From: Burkholderiales bacterium PBB3
Lineage (GTDB): Bacteria; Pseudomonadota; Gammaproteobacteria; Burkholderiales; Burkholderiaceae_C
NCBI GenBank assembly: GCA_002256115.1
Contig: NKIK01000029.1
Coordinates: 1 to 60,009 of the forward strand
Reading direction: 5' to 3'
DNA: 60,009 nucleotides
Position 1 is the first letter of the stretch, and each line of letters begins with the position of its first letter. The translations under genes and the position numbers were made by a program. The notes under the pieces were generated by a model that saw nothing but the letters and a program-made list of their open reading frames with translations, had not been told where the DNA came from and made no database searches. Of the stretch, positions 51,584 through 59,949 are shown one piece after another.

Positions 51584-51778
51584 ATGCAACCCGATTCCAC
51601 CGATGACATTCAGCGCAACCTGCTGCGCGTCTTGGCCGTCACGTCTGGCTCCTGGAACCTGGTGGCCACAAGTCGCTTTGGGCGGCGACTGGCGTACCGC
51701 GGTCCGGTGCATGTGCCTAGGCGTTTGCCGACGCGGCCTGTGTACAGGATTTACCCCGCGCTGCAGTGGGCCTGGTAG
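51584..51778 (+). CDS. Small basic hypothetical protein
   Basis: 64 aa, Arg-rich (VATSRFGRRLAYRGPVHVPRRLPTRPVYRIYPALQWAW), with an acidic N-terminus (QPDSTDD). There is no signal or membrane segment and no family is recognised. No good Shine-Dalgarno sequence is visible. Its placement right after direct-repeat copy B mirrors the small ORF after copy A, which is the main support for it being a real gene. Confidence 0.4.
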   Translation: MQPDSTDDIQRNLLRVLAVTSGSWNLVATSRFGRRLAYRGPVHVPRRLPTRPVYRIYPALQWAW

Positions 51779-51785
51779 CAATGCG

Positions 51786-51844
51786 TTTGCTATTTATTTA
51801 GTAGCTGCTCCCGCACTATCCACGGCCTGAATGGCCGATATGAC
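51786..51844 (+). repeat. Dispersed ~58 bp repeat, copy 7
   Basis: TTGCTATTTATTTAGTA, intact core GCTGCTCCCGCACTATCCA, CGGCCTGAATGGCCGATATG. The tail contains a GGCC-TGAAT-GGCC inverted pair. It is 20 kb away from copy 6. Confidence 0.85.
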
Positions 51845-51861
51845 TTGTGAAGTTGCCGCTC

Positions 51862-52263
51862 TCAGTTGTGGGCGGTACGGTCTAGCGCAGGGATGGGTTT
51901 TGGCGGCTGCAGGAATGCCGTCAGGCCCTGGAACCACAACACTTGCAGAAAGTCGCCGCTGATGGCCAAGTCTTGGTTGCCCACACCTCTGAGGAAGGCG
52001 GGCTGCGCGTCTTTGGCCGACAGTATCTCGAAGCCTTTGGCGGCATTGACAAAGCTGAGGGTGAACTGGGCGTTATCGGTTAACCCGGCCCAGGACCGGA
52101 CCGCGCCATTCTCAATCACATAGTGGCGGCCAGCGCCTGAGTCCGTGCGAATCTGAAATGCCAGACGTTTGCCCTGAACGTAACGTGCGCAGTCGGCATT
52201 GATATTGATTTTTCGCTGTAACAACTGGGCGAGTGCCCACAACAGAAATTTGAACTTGAACAT
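51862..52263 (-). CDS. SCP2 sterol-binding-like small protein
   Basis: 133 aa. The central region FQIRTDSGAGRHYVIENGAVRSWAGLTDNAQFTLSFVNAAKGFEILS followed by DLAISGDFLQVLWFQGLTAFL resembles the SCP2-like lipid carrier fold. It has no signal peptide. It is the last gene of the six-enzyme run and may hold a hydrophobic intermediate. Confidence in the family is moderate. Confidence 0.65.
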   Translation of the reverse strand: MFKFKFLLWALAQLLQRKININADCARYVQGKRLAFQIRTDSGAGRHYVIENGAVRSWAGLTDNAQFTLSFVNAAKGFEILSAKDAQPAFLRGVGNQDLAISGDFLQVLWFQGLTAFLQPPKPIPALDRTAHN

Positions 52264-52318
52264 TTTGGAATTCTTTTGAAGTGGAAATAGGGCGTTTTGG
52301 TGATGAGGGCCAAGCCCG

Positions 52319-53164
52319 TCACTCGCTCAGGAACTGGATGGCGTGCTGTAGGAAGCGCTGCGGGTACTGGAACTGCGCTGCATGCCCAGCATCTGGGTAG
52401 ATAAACAACTGGGCGTTTGGAATATTGCGCGCCATGTAGAACGAATTGACTGTCGGGATCATCACGTCGTTCACACCATTCAGGATGAAGGTGGGTTGTT
52501 GGATGTCACGCAGGTGGGCGAAAGGATCGTCTTCCGAGAGCCTGGGCAAATACAGAACGTTGGCCTCAATTTGGGCGTGCATCACCTCGGGGGAACTCGG
52601 CGGGTCTTGATCCTTGCGCTGGTGACGGCGCTCCCAAAAGGCACGTCCAGCCTGCTTCGCAGCCTCTGAACGGCCGAAGAAGAGGTATAAGAAATCGTCC
52701 ACAGTGGGGACCGGGCGCGGCGCTGCCTCCGGCACACCCGGCTCTGATTCGGGGTTGCCACCCCGTGGACCGGTTCCCAGCAGCATGAGCTTGCGAACCA
52801 GGTCGGGGTGGCGTCGTGTCAAATCCTGTGCCTGAAAACCGCCCAGCGAGAAGCCCAACACATCGACCTTGCCAAGCCCAATGGCCCGGATGACCGCCGC
52901 CGCATCGTCGGCCATGTCCTCAATGCGCGTGCGGGGTTTGCCAGACGAGGACGCAACCCCACGGCCATTGAACAGAATCACCTCACGCCCAGCAGCCAAG
53001 CCGTCGGTCATGAGTGGGTCCCAATGGTCCATGCCGCCACGGAAGTGTTGCAAGAAAAACAGGGGCGGCTGGTCTGTCGCGGTGTTGCCCCAGCGGCGGT
53101 AGGCGAATCGGTCGCCGTTGACCTCCAAAAATTGGGTAGGTGCGGTTAGGTGGGTGTGGCTCAT
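52319..53164 (-). CDS. Alpha/beta hydrolase, cytoplasmic
   Basis: 281 aa. FLEVNGDRFAYRRWG opens the fold, QHFRGGMDHWDP gives the oxyanion region, the nucleophile elbow is GFSLGGFQAQ, the acid region follows QPTFILNGVNDVMIP, and the final His is in YPDAGHAAQFQ. It resembles the neighbour at 53210 along its length (GTGPRGG/GTGPAGG, YPDAGHA/YPDAGHGG), so the two are paralogues, one cytosolic and one exported. No substrate can be named. Confidence 0.88.
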   Translation of the reverse strand: MSHTHLTAPTQFLEVNGDRFAYRRWGNTATDQPPLFFLQHFRGGMDHWDPLMTDGLAAGREVILFNGRGVASSSGKPRTRIEDMADDAAAVIRAIGLGKVDVLGFSLGGFQAQDLTRRHPDLVRKLMLLGTGPRGGNPESEPGVPEAAPRPVPTVDDFLYLFFGRSEAAKQAGRAFWERRHQRKDQDPPSSPEVMHAQIEANVLYLPRLSEDDPFAHLRDIQQPTFILNGVNDVMIPTVNSFYMARNIPNAQLFIYPDAGHAAQFQYPQRFLQHAIQFLSE

Positions 53165-53209
53165 GTTGGATTCCTTGGGTGGTTGATGGGCTGGAGGGCG
53201 CAGCTCATT

Positions 53210-54193
53210 TCAGCGGGCCAGGAACTTCAGTGCACTCGGCACGAAATCGGCACGGAACTGGAAGATGCCGCCATGCCCTGCATCGGGATAGATGATCAGC
53301 GTGCTGTTTGGGAGCCACCGCGCCAAGTCGTAGGTGTTTGGCGTAGGGATCATCCGGTCGTTGTCACCATTGACCACCAACACGGGTTGCCTGACCACAG
53401 AGAGGTCCGCAGGCTTCTTTTGGCCCCACGCACTCAGTGCCTGCAGCTGCGCGACGTAGGCAGCCACGCTGATCTCTGCGTCACGGTTATCAGCGCGTTC
53501 ATTCAATCGCGCCAGAAACGCCTTGCCTGCCCCAATGCCATTCGGCGTGCGGGTAAAGAAGAGGTACTGCTTGGGGTCTTGGCCCGTCAACAGCCCGCGC
53601 AGAAGATCGTAGTTGGCAACGCCCGCCACCGTGCTGATGCCCTCGCCACCCGCAGGGCCTGTACCCGCGAGAATCATTTTTCGAACCAGTTGTGGCTCTT
53701 TCAAAATGATCTCTTGCGCAACCATGCCGCCCATGGAAAACCCCAAGAGGTCCACCTGCTGGAAGCCCATGGCTTTGATGAAAGTAATGGCATCGTCGGC
53801 CATGTGCTCCATCGAGTTCGCTGGTGACCCAGTGGACGCCCCGATACCGCGGTTATCAAAAGCAATCACATGGTGCTTGTCTGCAATGCCGTCCACCACC
53901 CTGGGGTCCCAGTTGTCCAGCACAGCGGCCAGATGAACCAGAAACACGACGGGTGTTCCGCCATTTTGCTTGCCCAACTCGCGGTACGCGAAGCTGACGC
54001 CGCCCGCTGTGACGGTTTGCGTGGCCACGCTCTTCCAGTTGTCCTGTGACGCAGTTTTAGATGTTGCTGAGGTTGCTGACGTTGGCGCTGTTGCGGTGGG
54101 CACAGCATCCGCCGCCGTTGAAAGGAGGGCGGTAGTCACTGCGAACCCGGCCGTAACGGCCTTCAATAAATATTGCATAGCATGGGTCTTCAT
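53210..54193 (-). CDS. Alpha/beta hydrolase with signal peptide
   Basis: 327 aa from ATG 54193 with AGGAGA seven bases upstream. A signal peptide (YLLKAVTAGFAVTTALLSTAADA) and a Thr/Ser/Ala linker precede the hydrolase domain: VTAGGVSFAYRELGKQNGG, HLAAVLDNWDP, nucleophile GFSMGGMVAQ, VVNGDNDRMIP and YPDAGHGG. Export sets it apart from the paralogue next door. It starts 2 bases after the Old Yellow Enzyme stop, so the pair is surely co-transcribed. Confidence 0.88.
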   Translation of the reverse strand: MKTHAMQYLLKAVTAGFAVTTALLSTAADAVPTATAPTSATSATSKTASQDNWKSVATQTVTAGGVSFAYRELGKQNGGTPVVFLVHLAAVLDNWDPRVVDGIADKHHVIAFDNRGIGASTGSPANSMEHMADDAITFIKAMGFQQVDLLGFSMGGMVAQEIILKEPQLVRKMILAGTGPAGGEGISTVAGVANYDLLRGLLTGQDPKQYLFFTRTPNGIGAGKAFLARLNERADNRDAEISVAAYVAQLQALSAWGQKKPADLSVVRQPVLVVNGDNDRMIPTPNTYDLARWLPNSTLIIYPDAGHGGIFQFRADFVPSALKFLAR

Positions 54194-54195
54194 GG

Positions 54196-55272
54196 TCAAT
54201 CTCCTAGGCTTGGGTAATCGGTATAGCCCTTGGGGCCGGGGGTGTAGAACGTGGACATGTCTAAAGTGTTCAGCTCCGCTTTGGCCTGCAGGCGCGCCAC
54301 CAAATCAGGATTGGCGATATACGGGCGGGCAAAGGCGATCAGGTCTGCTTGGCCTGCCTGGAGCGCGCTCTCCGCCGTGGCTTTGTCATAGCCACCGGCC
54401 AGAATGAACAAGCCGTTAAACGCGACGCGTAGCCGGAACTTGAACTCGGCAGGCACGGGCGGTGCGCCCAGTGCTGAGTGGTCCAGCAGGTGCACGTACA
54501 AAATGCCGAGCTGCGCCAGTTCCTCAGTCAGCGCGAGGTACTGCGCTTCAACGTCCGGGTATGCACCACTGCCGTTAAACACCCCATACGGCGACAAACG
54601 GATGCCCACGCGATGCGCACCGATGGCAGCGACTGTGGCGCGAACGACGTCCAGGGCAAAGCGGTTGCGCCCCTGGATGCTGCCGCCATACGCGTCGGCA
54701 CGCTGGTTCACGCTGGCGTTTAGAAACTGCTCTATCAAATAGCCGTTGGCGGCGTGCAGCTCTACGCCATCAAACCCGGCCGCGATGGCGAGCTGGGCCG
54801 ACTTGGCGTACTCCGCGACCGCTCGGGCAATGTCATCGGCCGACATGCCGCGTGGGGCGCTGTGCGGCTGCATGCCGTGGGCGTCGGTGTGCATCTCACC
54901 GGGGCAGGCATTGTCCATCGGCCCAATCACCTCTGCACCTGCGGGTAGATTGGCTGCGTGGCTCACGCGCCCCGTGTGCATGAGCTGAACGAAGATCTTG
55001 CCGCCTTGGGCGTGCACCGCGTCGGTGACCAGCTTCCAGCCCGCCACGTGGACTTCGTTGAAGAGGCCGGGAATGCGGGCGTAGCCCAAGCCGTTGGGCG
55101 AGGGCGAGGTGCCCTCGGTGATGATCAAACCTGCCGTAGCACGTTGACCGTAGTACTCAGCCATCAGGGCATTGGGCGTGTTGGCCTCTGCAGCCCGGCT
55201 GCGTGTCATGGGTGCCATGACGACGCGGTTGCTGAGCTGCAGGGCAGGGTTGGAGAGTGCTGTGAATAACAT
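54196..55272 (-). CDS. Alkene reductase, Old Yellow Enzyme family
   Basis: 358 aa FMN-dependent TIM barrel reducing activated C=C bonds or nitro/nitrate ester groups. Seen: LSNRVVMAPMTRSRA, GLIITEGTSPSPNGLGY, GKIFVQLMHTGRVSH, the substrate His-Asn pair in GFDGVELHAANGYLIEQFLN, NQRADAYGGSIQGRNRF and ADLIAFARPYIANPDLV. This matches the NemA/XenB-type classical group, which often answers to reactive electrophiles. Confidence 0.94.
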   Translation of the reverse strand: MLFTALSNPALQLSNRVVMAPMTRSRAAEANTPNALMAEYYGQRATAGLIITEGTSPSPNGLGYARIPGLFNEVHVAGWKLVTDAVHAQGGKIFVQLMHTGRVSHAANLPAGAEVIGPMDNACPGEMHTDAHGMQPHSAPRGMSADDIARAVAEYAKSAQLAIAAGFDGVELHAANGYLIEQFLNASVNQRADAYGGSIQGRNRFALDVVRATVAAIGAHRVGIRLSPYGVFNGSGAYPDVEAQYLALTEELAQLGILYVHLLDHSALGAPPVPAEFKFRLRVAFNGLFILAGGYDKATAESALQAGQADLIAFARPYIANPDLVARLQAKAELNTLDMSTFYTPGPKGYTDYPSLGD

Positions 55273-55295
55273 GAAGGTCTTTCTAGTGAGCGGGA

Positions 55296-56000
55296 TTACT
55301 TGCCCTGGGGCAGATAGACCGCGCGTGGTGCCGCTAGACCTTGCCGGACTTGCTGCGTCAGCGCATCGGCCAGCACCTCATCGGCACCAGCTTCCAGCCC
55401 ATCCAGCGCACGCTGGACGATGTCGTCCGCGCTGCTCTTCTGAACGTCAAAGCCGCGCGTGAGATCGGTGTCCACATAGGCCATGTGCAAGCCCACTACC
55501 TGGGTCTTTTGCGCAGCCAGCTCGTGGCGCAAGGCATTGGTCAGCGACCAGGCGGCCGATTTGCTGGCCGAGTAGGCCGCCAGCTCGCCGCCGTTGACCC
55601 AGGAGGCAACCGACAGCACATTGAGCAGTGCACCACCGCCATTGGCTTTGAGCACTGGCGCGAAGGCCTTGCTCATGTTCAGCACGCCGAAGACGTTGGT
55701 TTCAAAAATACGGCGTGTGACAGCATCACTGTCGGGTGCCAAAAAACCGCCGGGTTGGGCGATGCCCGCGTTGTTGATGACCAAGGTCACATCCGGCGCT
55801 TCTGTGACGGCTGCGGCGATCTCGTCGGGCTTGGTGACATCAAGCCGCAGGGCCACGACACCGGGCAGAGTCACGGTGGCGGGATCGCGCGCTGCCGCGT
55901 AGACCTTGCGTGCGCCACGGGCGAGCAGGGCCTGTGCAAAGGCCAGGCCGATACCGCGGTTGGCGCCGGTGATAAGAACAACAGAATTTTCGATTTTCAT
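55296..56000 (-). CDS. SDR family oxidoreductase
   Basis: 234 aa classical short-chain dehydrogenase: TGANRGIG cofactor loop (about 11-18), NNAG, the Ser in NVLSVASW, and the catalytic YSASK with its Lys. KVYAAARDP suggests NADP preference. It would oxidise or reduce a ketone or alcohol that could be made or used by the neighbouring enone and quinone reductases. AGGAGT precedes ATG 56000. Confidence 0.92.
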   Translation of the reverse strand: MKIENSVVLITGANRGIGLAFAQALLARGARKVYAAARDPATVTLPGVVALRLDVTKPDEIAAAVTEAPDVTLVINNAGIAQPGGFLAPDSDAVTRRIFETNVFGVLNMSKAFAPVLKANGGGALLNVLSVASWVNGGELAAYSASKSAAWSLTNALRHELAAQKTQVVGLHMAYVDTDLTRGFDVQKSSADDIVQRALDGLEAGADEVLADALTQQVRQGLAAPRAVYLPQGK

Positions 56001-56031
56001 GGGGGACTCCTGGGGTTAAAAAGAAACTACA

Positions 56032-56047
56032 TATGACACTCGTCATA
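56032..56047. promoter_or_regulatory. Inverted repeat before the SDR gene
   Basis: TATGAC-ACTC-GTCATA, perfect 6 bp arms, 31 bases upstream of the SDR start. A possible second operator for the local TetR regulator within the run of enzyme genes. Confidence 0.5.
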
Positions 56048-56087
56048 CAAAAAGGCACGCCTAAAACCAATAGGCGATGCCGACGAT

Positions 56088-57089
56088 TCAACGAACCTTG
56101 ATCACCACCTTGCCTTTGGCACGGCCGCTTTCTACGTAGGCCAAGGCCTCATTGGTGGCGTCAAATGGGAAGACCTTGTCGACGACCGGGCGTATGGCAC
56201 CTGACTCGAACAGCGGGGTGATTTGTCGCAACTGGGTGCCGCTGGCTTTCATGAATAGGAATGAGTAGCCGACCTTGAGTTGCTTGGCTTTTCTGCGCGT
56301 GCCAAAGCTCAGAGCGCGCATGACCTGCTTCACAAACCAGGGGGCTTTGCTTTCTTCTGCAAACTCGGGGGTAGGGGGGCCAGAAATGGAGATGAGTTGC
56401 CCGCCCGCTTGGAGCACATTCAGAGACTTTTCTAGGGTCTTACCATCCTGACTGTTCAGCACCACGTCATAGCCGCCCAGGACTTTTTCAAAGTCCTCTT
56501 TTTTGTAATCGACCACGACATCGGCACCCAGGCCCTTTACCCAAGCCACATTGCCTGTGCTGGTGGTGGTGGCAACGCTTGCGCCCAGATGCTTGGCCAG
56601 TTGGATAGCAAAGGTGCCCACGCCGCCAGAGCCCGCCTGAATAAAGACCTTTTGCCCTTTTTTCAGCTTGGCCCTTTCAACCAGTGCCTGCCACACCGTC
56701 AAAGCGACGAGCGGGATAGATGCAGCCTCTTCCATCGTGAGATTCTTTGGCTTGAGCGCTAGGGATGCTTCTTTGACAGCGACAAATTCTGCGAACGTTC
56801 CGATCCGCAGATCGTCGGGTCGGGAATAGACCTCGTCACCGGGTTTGAACTGCCGTACGCGAGGGCCGACACGCACCACTACACCGGCGACGTCGTGGCC
56901 CAGAACAAAAGGGGTTTTATAGGGGAGGAGGAGTTTGAACTCGCCATTGCGGACTTTGACATCCAGCAGATTGACACCAGCCGCATGCACTTGGACCAAG
57001 ACCTCGTCCTCGCGCAGCACAGGTTCCGGCACATCGGCGGCCCGCAAAGTCTCGTTCTTTCCATAGCGATCTACGATGAATGCTTTCAT
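56088..57089 (-). CDS. Zinc-independent quinone oxidoreductase-type NADPH reductase (MDR family)
   Basis: 333 aa. The GroES-like N-terminal domain has VLVQVHAAGVNLLDVKVRNGEFKLLLPYKTPFVLGHDVAGVV. The Rossmann domain has KVFIQAGSGGVGTFAIQLAKHLGASVATTTS. The zinc-binding Cys cluster of alcohol dehydrogenases is absent, as in quinone and enone reductases. It probably reduces quinones or alpha,beta-unsaturated carbonyls. AGAGGAA precedes ATG 57089. First enzyme gene after the TetR gene. Confidence 0.92.
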   Translation of the reverse strand: MKAFIVDRYGKNETLRAADVPEPVLREDEVLVQVHAAGVNLLDVKVRNGEFKLLLPYKTPFVLGHDVAGVVVRVGPRVRQFKPGDEVYSRPDDLRIGTFAEFVAVKEASLALKPKNLTMEEAASIPLVALTVWQALVERAKLKKGQKVFIQAGSGGVGTFAIQLAKHLGASVATTTSTGNVAWVKGLGADVVVDYKKEDFEKVLGGYDVVLNSQDGKTLEKSLNVLQAGGQLISISGPPTPEFAEESKAPWFVKQVMRALSFGTRRKAKQLKVGYSFLFMKASGTQLRQITPLFESGAIRPVVDKVFPFDATNEALAYVESGRAKGKVVIKVR

Positions 57090-57113
57090 GGCGTTCCTCT
57101 TTTTAAAAATGGG

Positions 57114-57127
57114 ATGATGATCATCAT
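57114..57127. promoter_or_regulatory. Palindrome before the quinone oxidoreductase gene
   Basis: ATGATGATCATCAT, a perfect 14 bp palindrome 24 bases upstream of the start codon. The adjoining CATCATATTAAA (57122-57133) recurs as CATCATACTAAA (57750-57761) upstream of the tetR gene, 11 of 12 identical. Both point to one regulator. Confidence 0.6.
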
Positions 57128-57149
57128 ATTAAAGGGCAAAAAAACAGGC

Positions 57150-57743
57150 TCAAGCCTCGACCGAGCTCAGCTTCTTCAGCGTTGCGCTGCACAGCGACTC
57201 AGACAGCGCGGAGTCATCGACAGCGCGGGCGAGTATCAATGTGCCTACCATCGCGGCCACTGTCACCAGCGCGCGCTCGTGTGCAGCGGGTTGCCCCCAA
57301 TCGGGGAACTGGCGGGCCACCAGGTCAATCATCTCTTTGATGCGAAGCGTGGCGGCACGGCGTACCTCGGGCGATTGGCGTGGCATTTCAGAGCCCAGGG
57401 CCGAAATCGGGCAGCCCGTCTCGATGCTCTCAAGATGCTGCTTTGAGAGGTATACCTGCATCAGCGCTTGCAAGGCTTGATCGGCCGGGACAGCGGCAAT
57501 AACACTTGCCGCAACGGCATTGGATTCAGCGCCCGCACGGTCAGCGGCTTCGGCCAGCATGGCTTCGCGGGATGCGAAATGGGCGTAGAACGCACCATGC
57601 GTCAGACCGGCTTCTTTCATGATGTCGGCAACCCCTGTGCCGTCATAGCCGCTGCGCCGAATGGCGCGGGCGGCGGCATCCACGATGCGCTCGTGGGAGG
57701 CCTCTTTGGCAGCCGTTCGGATATTGACAGATGAATTTCGCAT
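57150..57743 (-). CDS. TetR/AcrR family regulator heading the enzyme cluster
   Basis: About 197 aa from ATG 57743 (ATGs at 57752 and 57755 are also in frame). The helix-turn-helix is ERIVDAAARAIRRSGYDGTGVADIMKEAGLTHGAFYAHFASREAMLAEA. The C-terminal domain, with HLESIETGCPISALGSEMPRQSPEVRRA, is the pattern of TetR_C_47/NemR-like proteins that use a Cys to sense electrophiles. It is in the same direction as, and upstream of, the six-enzyme run, and is probably its repressor. Confidence 0.9.
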   Translation of the reverse strand: MRNSSVNIRTAAKEASHERIVDAAARAIRRSGYDGTGVADIMKEAGLTHGAFYAHFASREAMLAEAADRAGAESNAVAASVIAAVPADQALQALMQVYLSKQHLESIETGCPISALGSEMPRQSPEVRRAATLRIKEMIDLVARQFPDWGQPAAHERALVTVAAMVGTLILARAVDDSALSESLCSATLKKLSSVEA

Positions 57744-57792
57744 TACACGCATCATACTAAATATTTGCCCGGCGTGCAAATTGTGATGTGGC

Positions 57793-58197
57793 ATGCTTGC
57801 GTCAATGGCAACTTTCGCTACTTTGAAGCGCTGGGCAAGGCGCGTAAAACGCGATGGCGTAACGCTTTGGTTTGCGGGTAAGAACCCTGCAACGCCTTGG
57901 TACGCAAAGGCCCTGGGCCTATTGGTGGCAGCTTATGCGCTCAGCCCCATCGACTTGATTCCAGATTTCATTCCGGTTCTTGGCTACCTGGATGATGTTC
58001 TGCTGCTGCCCGGTTTGATCTGGTTGACCATCAAGCTCTTGCCGCCAACCGTCCTCACGGAGTGCCGCTTACAGGCAGACGAATGGATGGCGACGAAAGG
58101 GGCGAAGCCCACCAGTATGGCGGGTGCGGTGCTTGTGATCTTGCTGTGGTTGGCGATAAGTGCCGCCGCCTGGTTTTGGCTGCAGCCCCGGCTCTAG
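57793..58197 (+). CDS. DUF1232 (YkvA-like) small membrane protein
   Basis: 134 aa. PWYAKALGLLVAAYALSPIDLIPDFIPVLGYLDDVLLLPGLIWL is the DUF1232 signature (SPIDLIPDFIPVLGYLDD). A second hydrophobic helix closes the C-terminus (AGAVLVILLWLAISAAAWFW). Function unknown. Divergent from the TetR gene with 49 bp between starts, so it may share that regulation. ATG 57805 is an alternative start. Confidence 0.88.
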   Translation: MLASMATFATLKRWARRVKRDGVTLWFAGKNPATPWYAKALGLLVAAYALSPIDLIPDFIPVLGYLDDVLLLPGLIWLTIKLLPPTVLTECRLQADEWMATKGAKPTSMAGAVLVILLWLAISAAAWFWLQPRL

Positions 58198-58402
58198 TTT
58201 CCAACTGTCCACTGAGGCCACGATGAAGGCCTTGCTTTTAGACTCTAGGGCCGCTATGGGACTAAAGCGTCAAAGCTGCACAGTGGTTTGGTGGAGTTGC
58301 TGTATGAGCCAGTGCAACAGCGGCAGCTCAGCCGCTGCTGAAGTTTTGGGAAAACTCGCAGGGTCACAGGGCGCGCTCAGCACTGCGCGGCCGAACCAAT
58401 AT

Positions 58403-58416
58403 TTGATCTAGATCAT
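58403..58416. promoter_or_regulatory. FNR/ANR-type box
   Basis: TTGAT-CTAG-ATCAT matches the FNR/ANR consensus TTGAT-N4-ATCAA at 9 of 10 fixed positions. It lies 72 bases before the DUF2892 start, a distance consistent with activation at about -41.5 of a promoter. It suggests induction at low oxygen. Confidence 0.65.
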
Positions 58417-58488
58417 GGTTCCGTTTCAGCAGAGCTCTACTATTCCTTCAAGAGTTGGCAGTCGTGTCAACCCAACAAGGAGTGGTGT

Positions 58489-58680
58489 ATGAAAGTCAAT
58501 GTAGGCGGCTTGGACCGTGTTGCACGTATTGTCGTTGGGCTAGTTTTGATGGGGTTGGCTGCCACGGGTGCGGTGGGGGTGTGGGGTTGGCTGGGCATCG
58601 TGCCGCTGGCCACGGGTGCTATCGGCTGGTGCCCGCCCTATGCCATGTTGGGCTTCAGTACCTGCGCTACCAAACCGTGA
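58489..58680 (+). CDS. DUF2892 small inner-membrane protein
   Basis: 63 aa. MKVNVGGLDRVARIVVGLVLMGLAATGAVGVWGWLGIVPLATGAIGWCPPYAMLGFSTC is the DUF2892 pattern: two short membrane helices ending in a CP-containing turn and a second Cys. The family accompanies sulfurtransferases and redox stress genes. AAGGAG is ideally placed before ATG 58489. The P-type ATPase begins 6 bases after the stop, so both are under the FNR-type box. Confidence 0.88.
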   Translation: MKVNVGGLDRVARIVVGLVLMGLAATGAVGVWGWLGIVPLATGAIGWCPPYAMLGFSTCATKP

Positions 58681-58686
58681 GCAGCG

Positions 58687-59949
58687 TTGACCATAACGCC
58701 TGAGGGTGATCCGTCACTAAACGATGTTGAAGATGTAATCAACGTACTCGGGGCGGACCTGCAACAGGGGCTCACATCGCAAGAGGCTGGCAAGCGTCTG
58801 GCGCAAGACGGACCTAATGAGCTACTGGCTGCGCCCCTGGTGCCGGTCTGGTGCCGGTTGCTGTCGCATTTCCAAGACCCACTCATTTACCTGTTGCTGG
58901 CTGCCATTGCCGTGGCGCTGGCGGCTTGGGTGGTGGATGGTCGCCACGGCTGGCCGGTGGATGCCATTGTGATTGCGCTGATCGTGGTGCTCAATGGCAT
59001 TTTGGGTTTTGTGCAGGAGGCACGGGCACAAAATGCCGTGGCTGCGCTGGCGCGTATGACGGCCGTCACCTCGGCCGTGCTGCGCTATGGGCAGGTGCGG
59101 CGGGTGCCCAGTGACCAACTGGTGCGGGGTGATGTGTTGGTGCTGGCCGAGGGTGATGCGGTTGGGGCGGATGCGCGCCTGGTAGAGGCTGCGGCACTGC
59201 GTGTGCAAGAGGCCTCGCTGACCGGTGAAAGTGCCGTGGTTGGTAAAGACACGACCACGCTGCAGCATCCAACACCGCTGGGCGACCGCATCAACATGGT
59301 GTTCAAGGGCACCAGCGTGGCACAGGGCACCGCGCGTGCCGTGGTCACAGCCACCGCCATGGCCACAGAGATGGGCGCTATCGCCCGCATGTTGCAGGCC
59401 ACTGTGGATGCGCCCACGCCGCTGGAACTGGAGGTGGGCCGCCTGGGGCGCATTTTGGGCCTGGCGGTTGTGGTGATCACCGCTGTGGTGGTGGGCACCA
59501 TCCTGATGATCTCGGACATCCAAAGTACGGCCGACATGATGCGGGTGCTGCTGCTAGGGGTGTCGCTGGCGGTAGCTGCGGTACCCGAGGGCCTGCCCGC
59601 GGTGCTAACCGTGGTACTTGCCCTGGGTGTGCAGCGCATGGCCCAGCTCAACGCTATCGTCAAGAAGCTGTCGTCGGTGGAGACGCTCGGTTCCGCCACG
59701 GTCATCGCATCCGACAAAACTGGCACCCTAACCCGTGCCGAGATGACCATCGTGCGATTGATGACCGCGTCCGGCAGCACCGAGGTAACAGGTGTGGGTT
59801 ATGCATCGGTGGGGCAAGTGGAGCAGGCTGGTGTGCCGCTCGCCGAAAGGGGTGACTTGCACGCCGAACAATTGGTGTTGCTTATTGCTCCGGCCCTGAG
59901 AAGTCTCAAGCCGCATAGCGAACCCGGCGATCCTGGAAGTAGCCCATAA
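58687..59949 (+). pseudogene. Cation-transporting P-type ATPase, truncated at the 3' end
   Basis: The N-terminal ~400 residues are intact: the cation-ATPase N domain (QQGLTSQEAGKRLAQDGPNEL), two helices, the actuator motif LTGESAVV, PEGLP in the ion-binding helix and the phosphorylation site DKTGTL. The match to the family ends around 59883, after AEQLVLL, and the frame then runs about 20 unrelated residues to TAA. The nucleotide-binding domain, the hinge and the C-terminal helices (more than half of a ~900 aa enzyme) are missing. Start is probably TTG 58687; no ATG is available. A minus-strand gene end lies at the junction, so an insertion or rearrangement removed the rest. Confidence 0.85.

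Noticed and set aside
51415..51609. N-terminal extension of the beta-lactamase-like protein
   Set aside because: It would run antisense through direct-repeat copy B, whereas ATG 51414 begins with a clean signal peptide.
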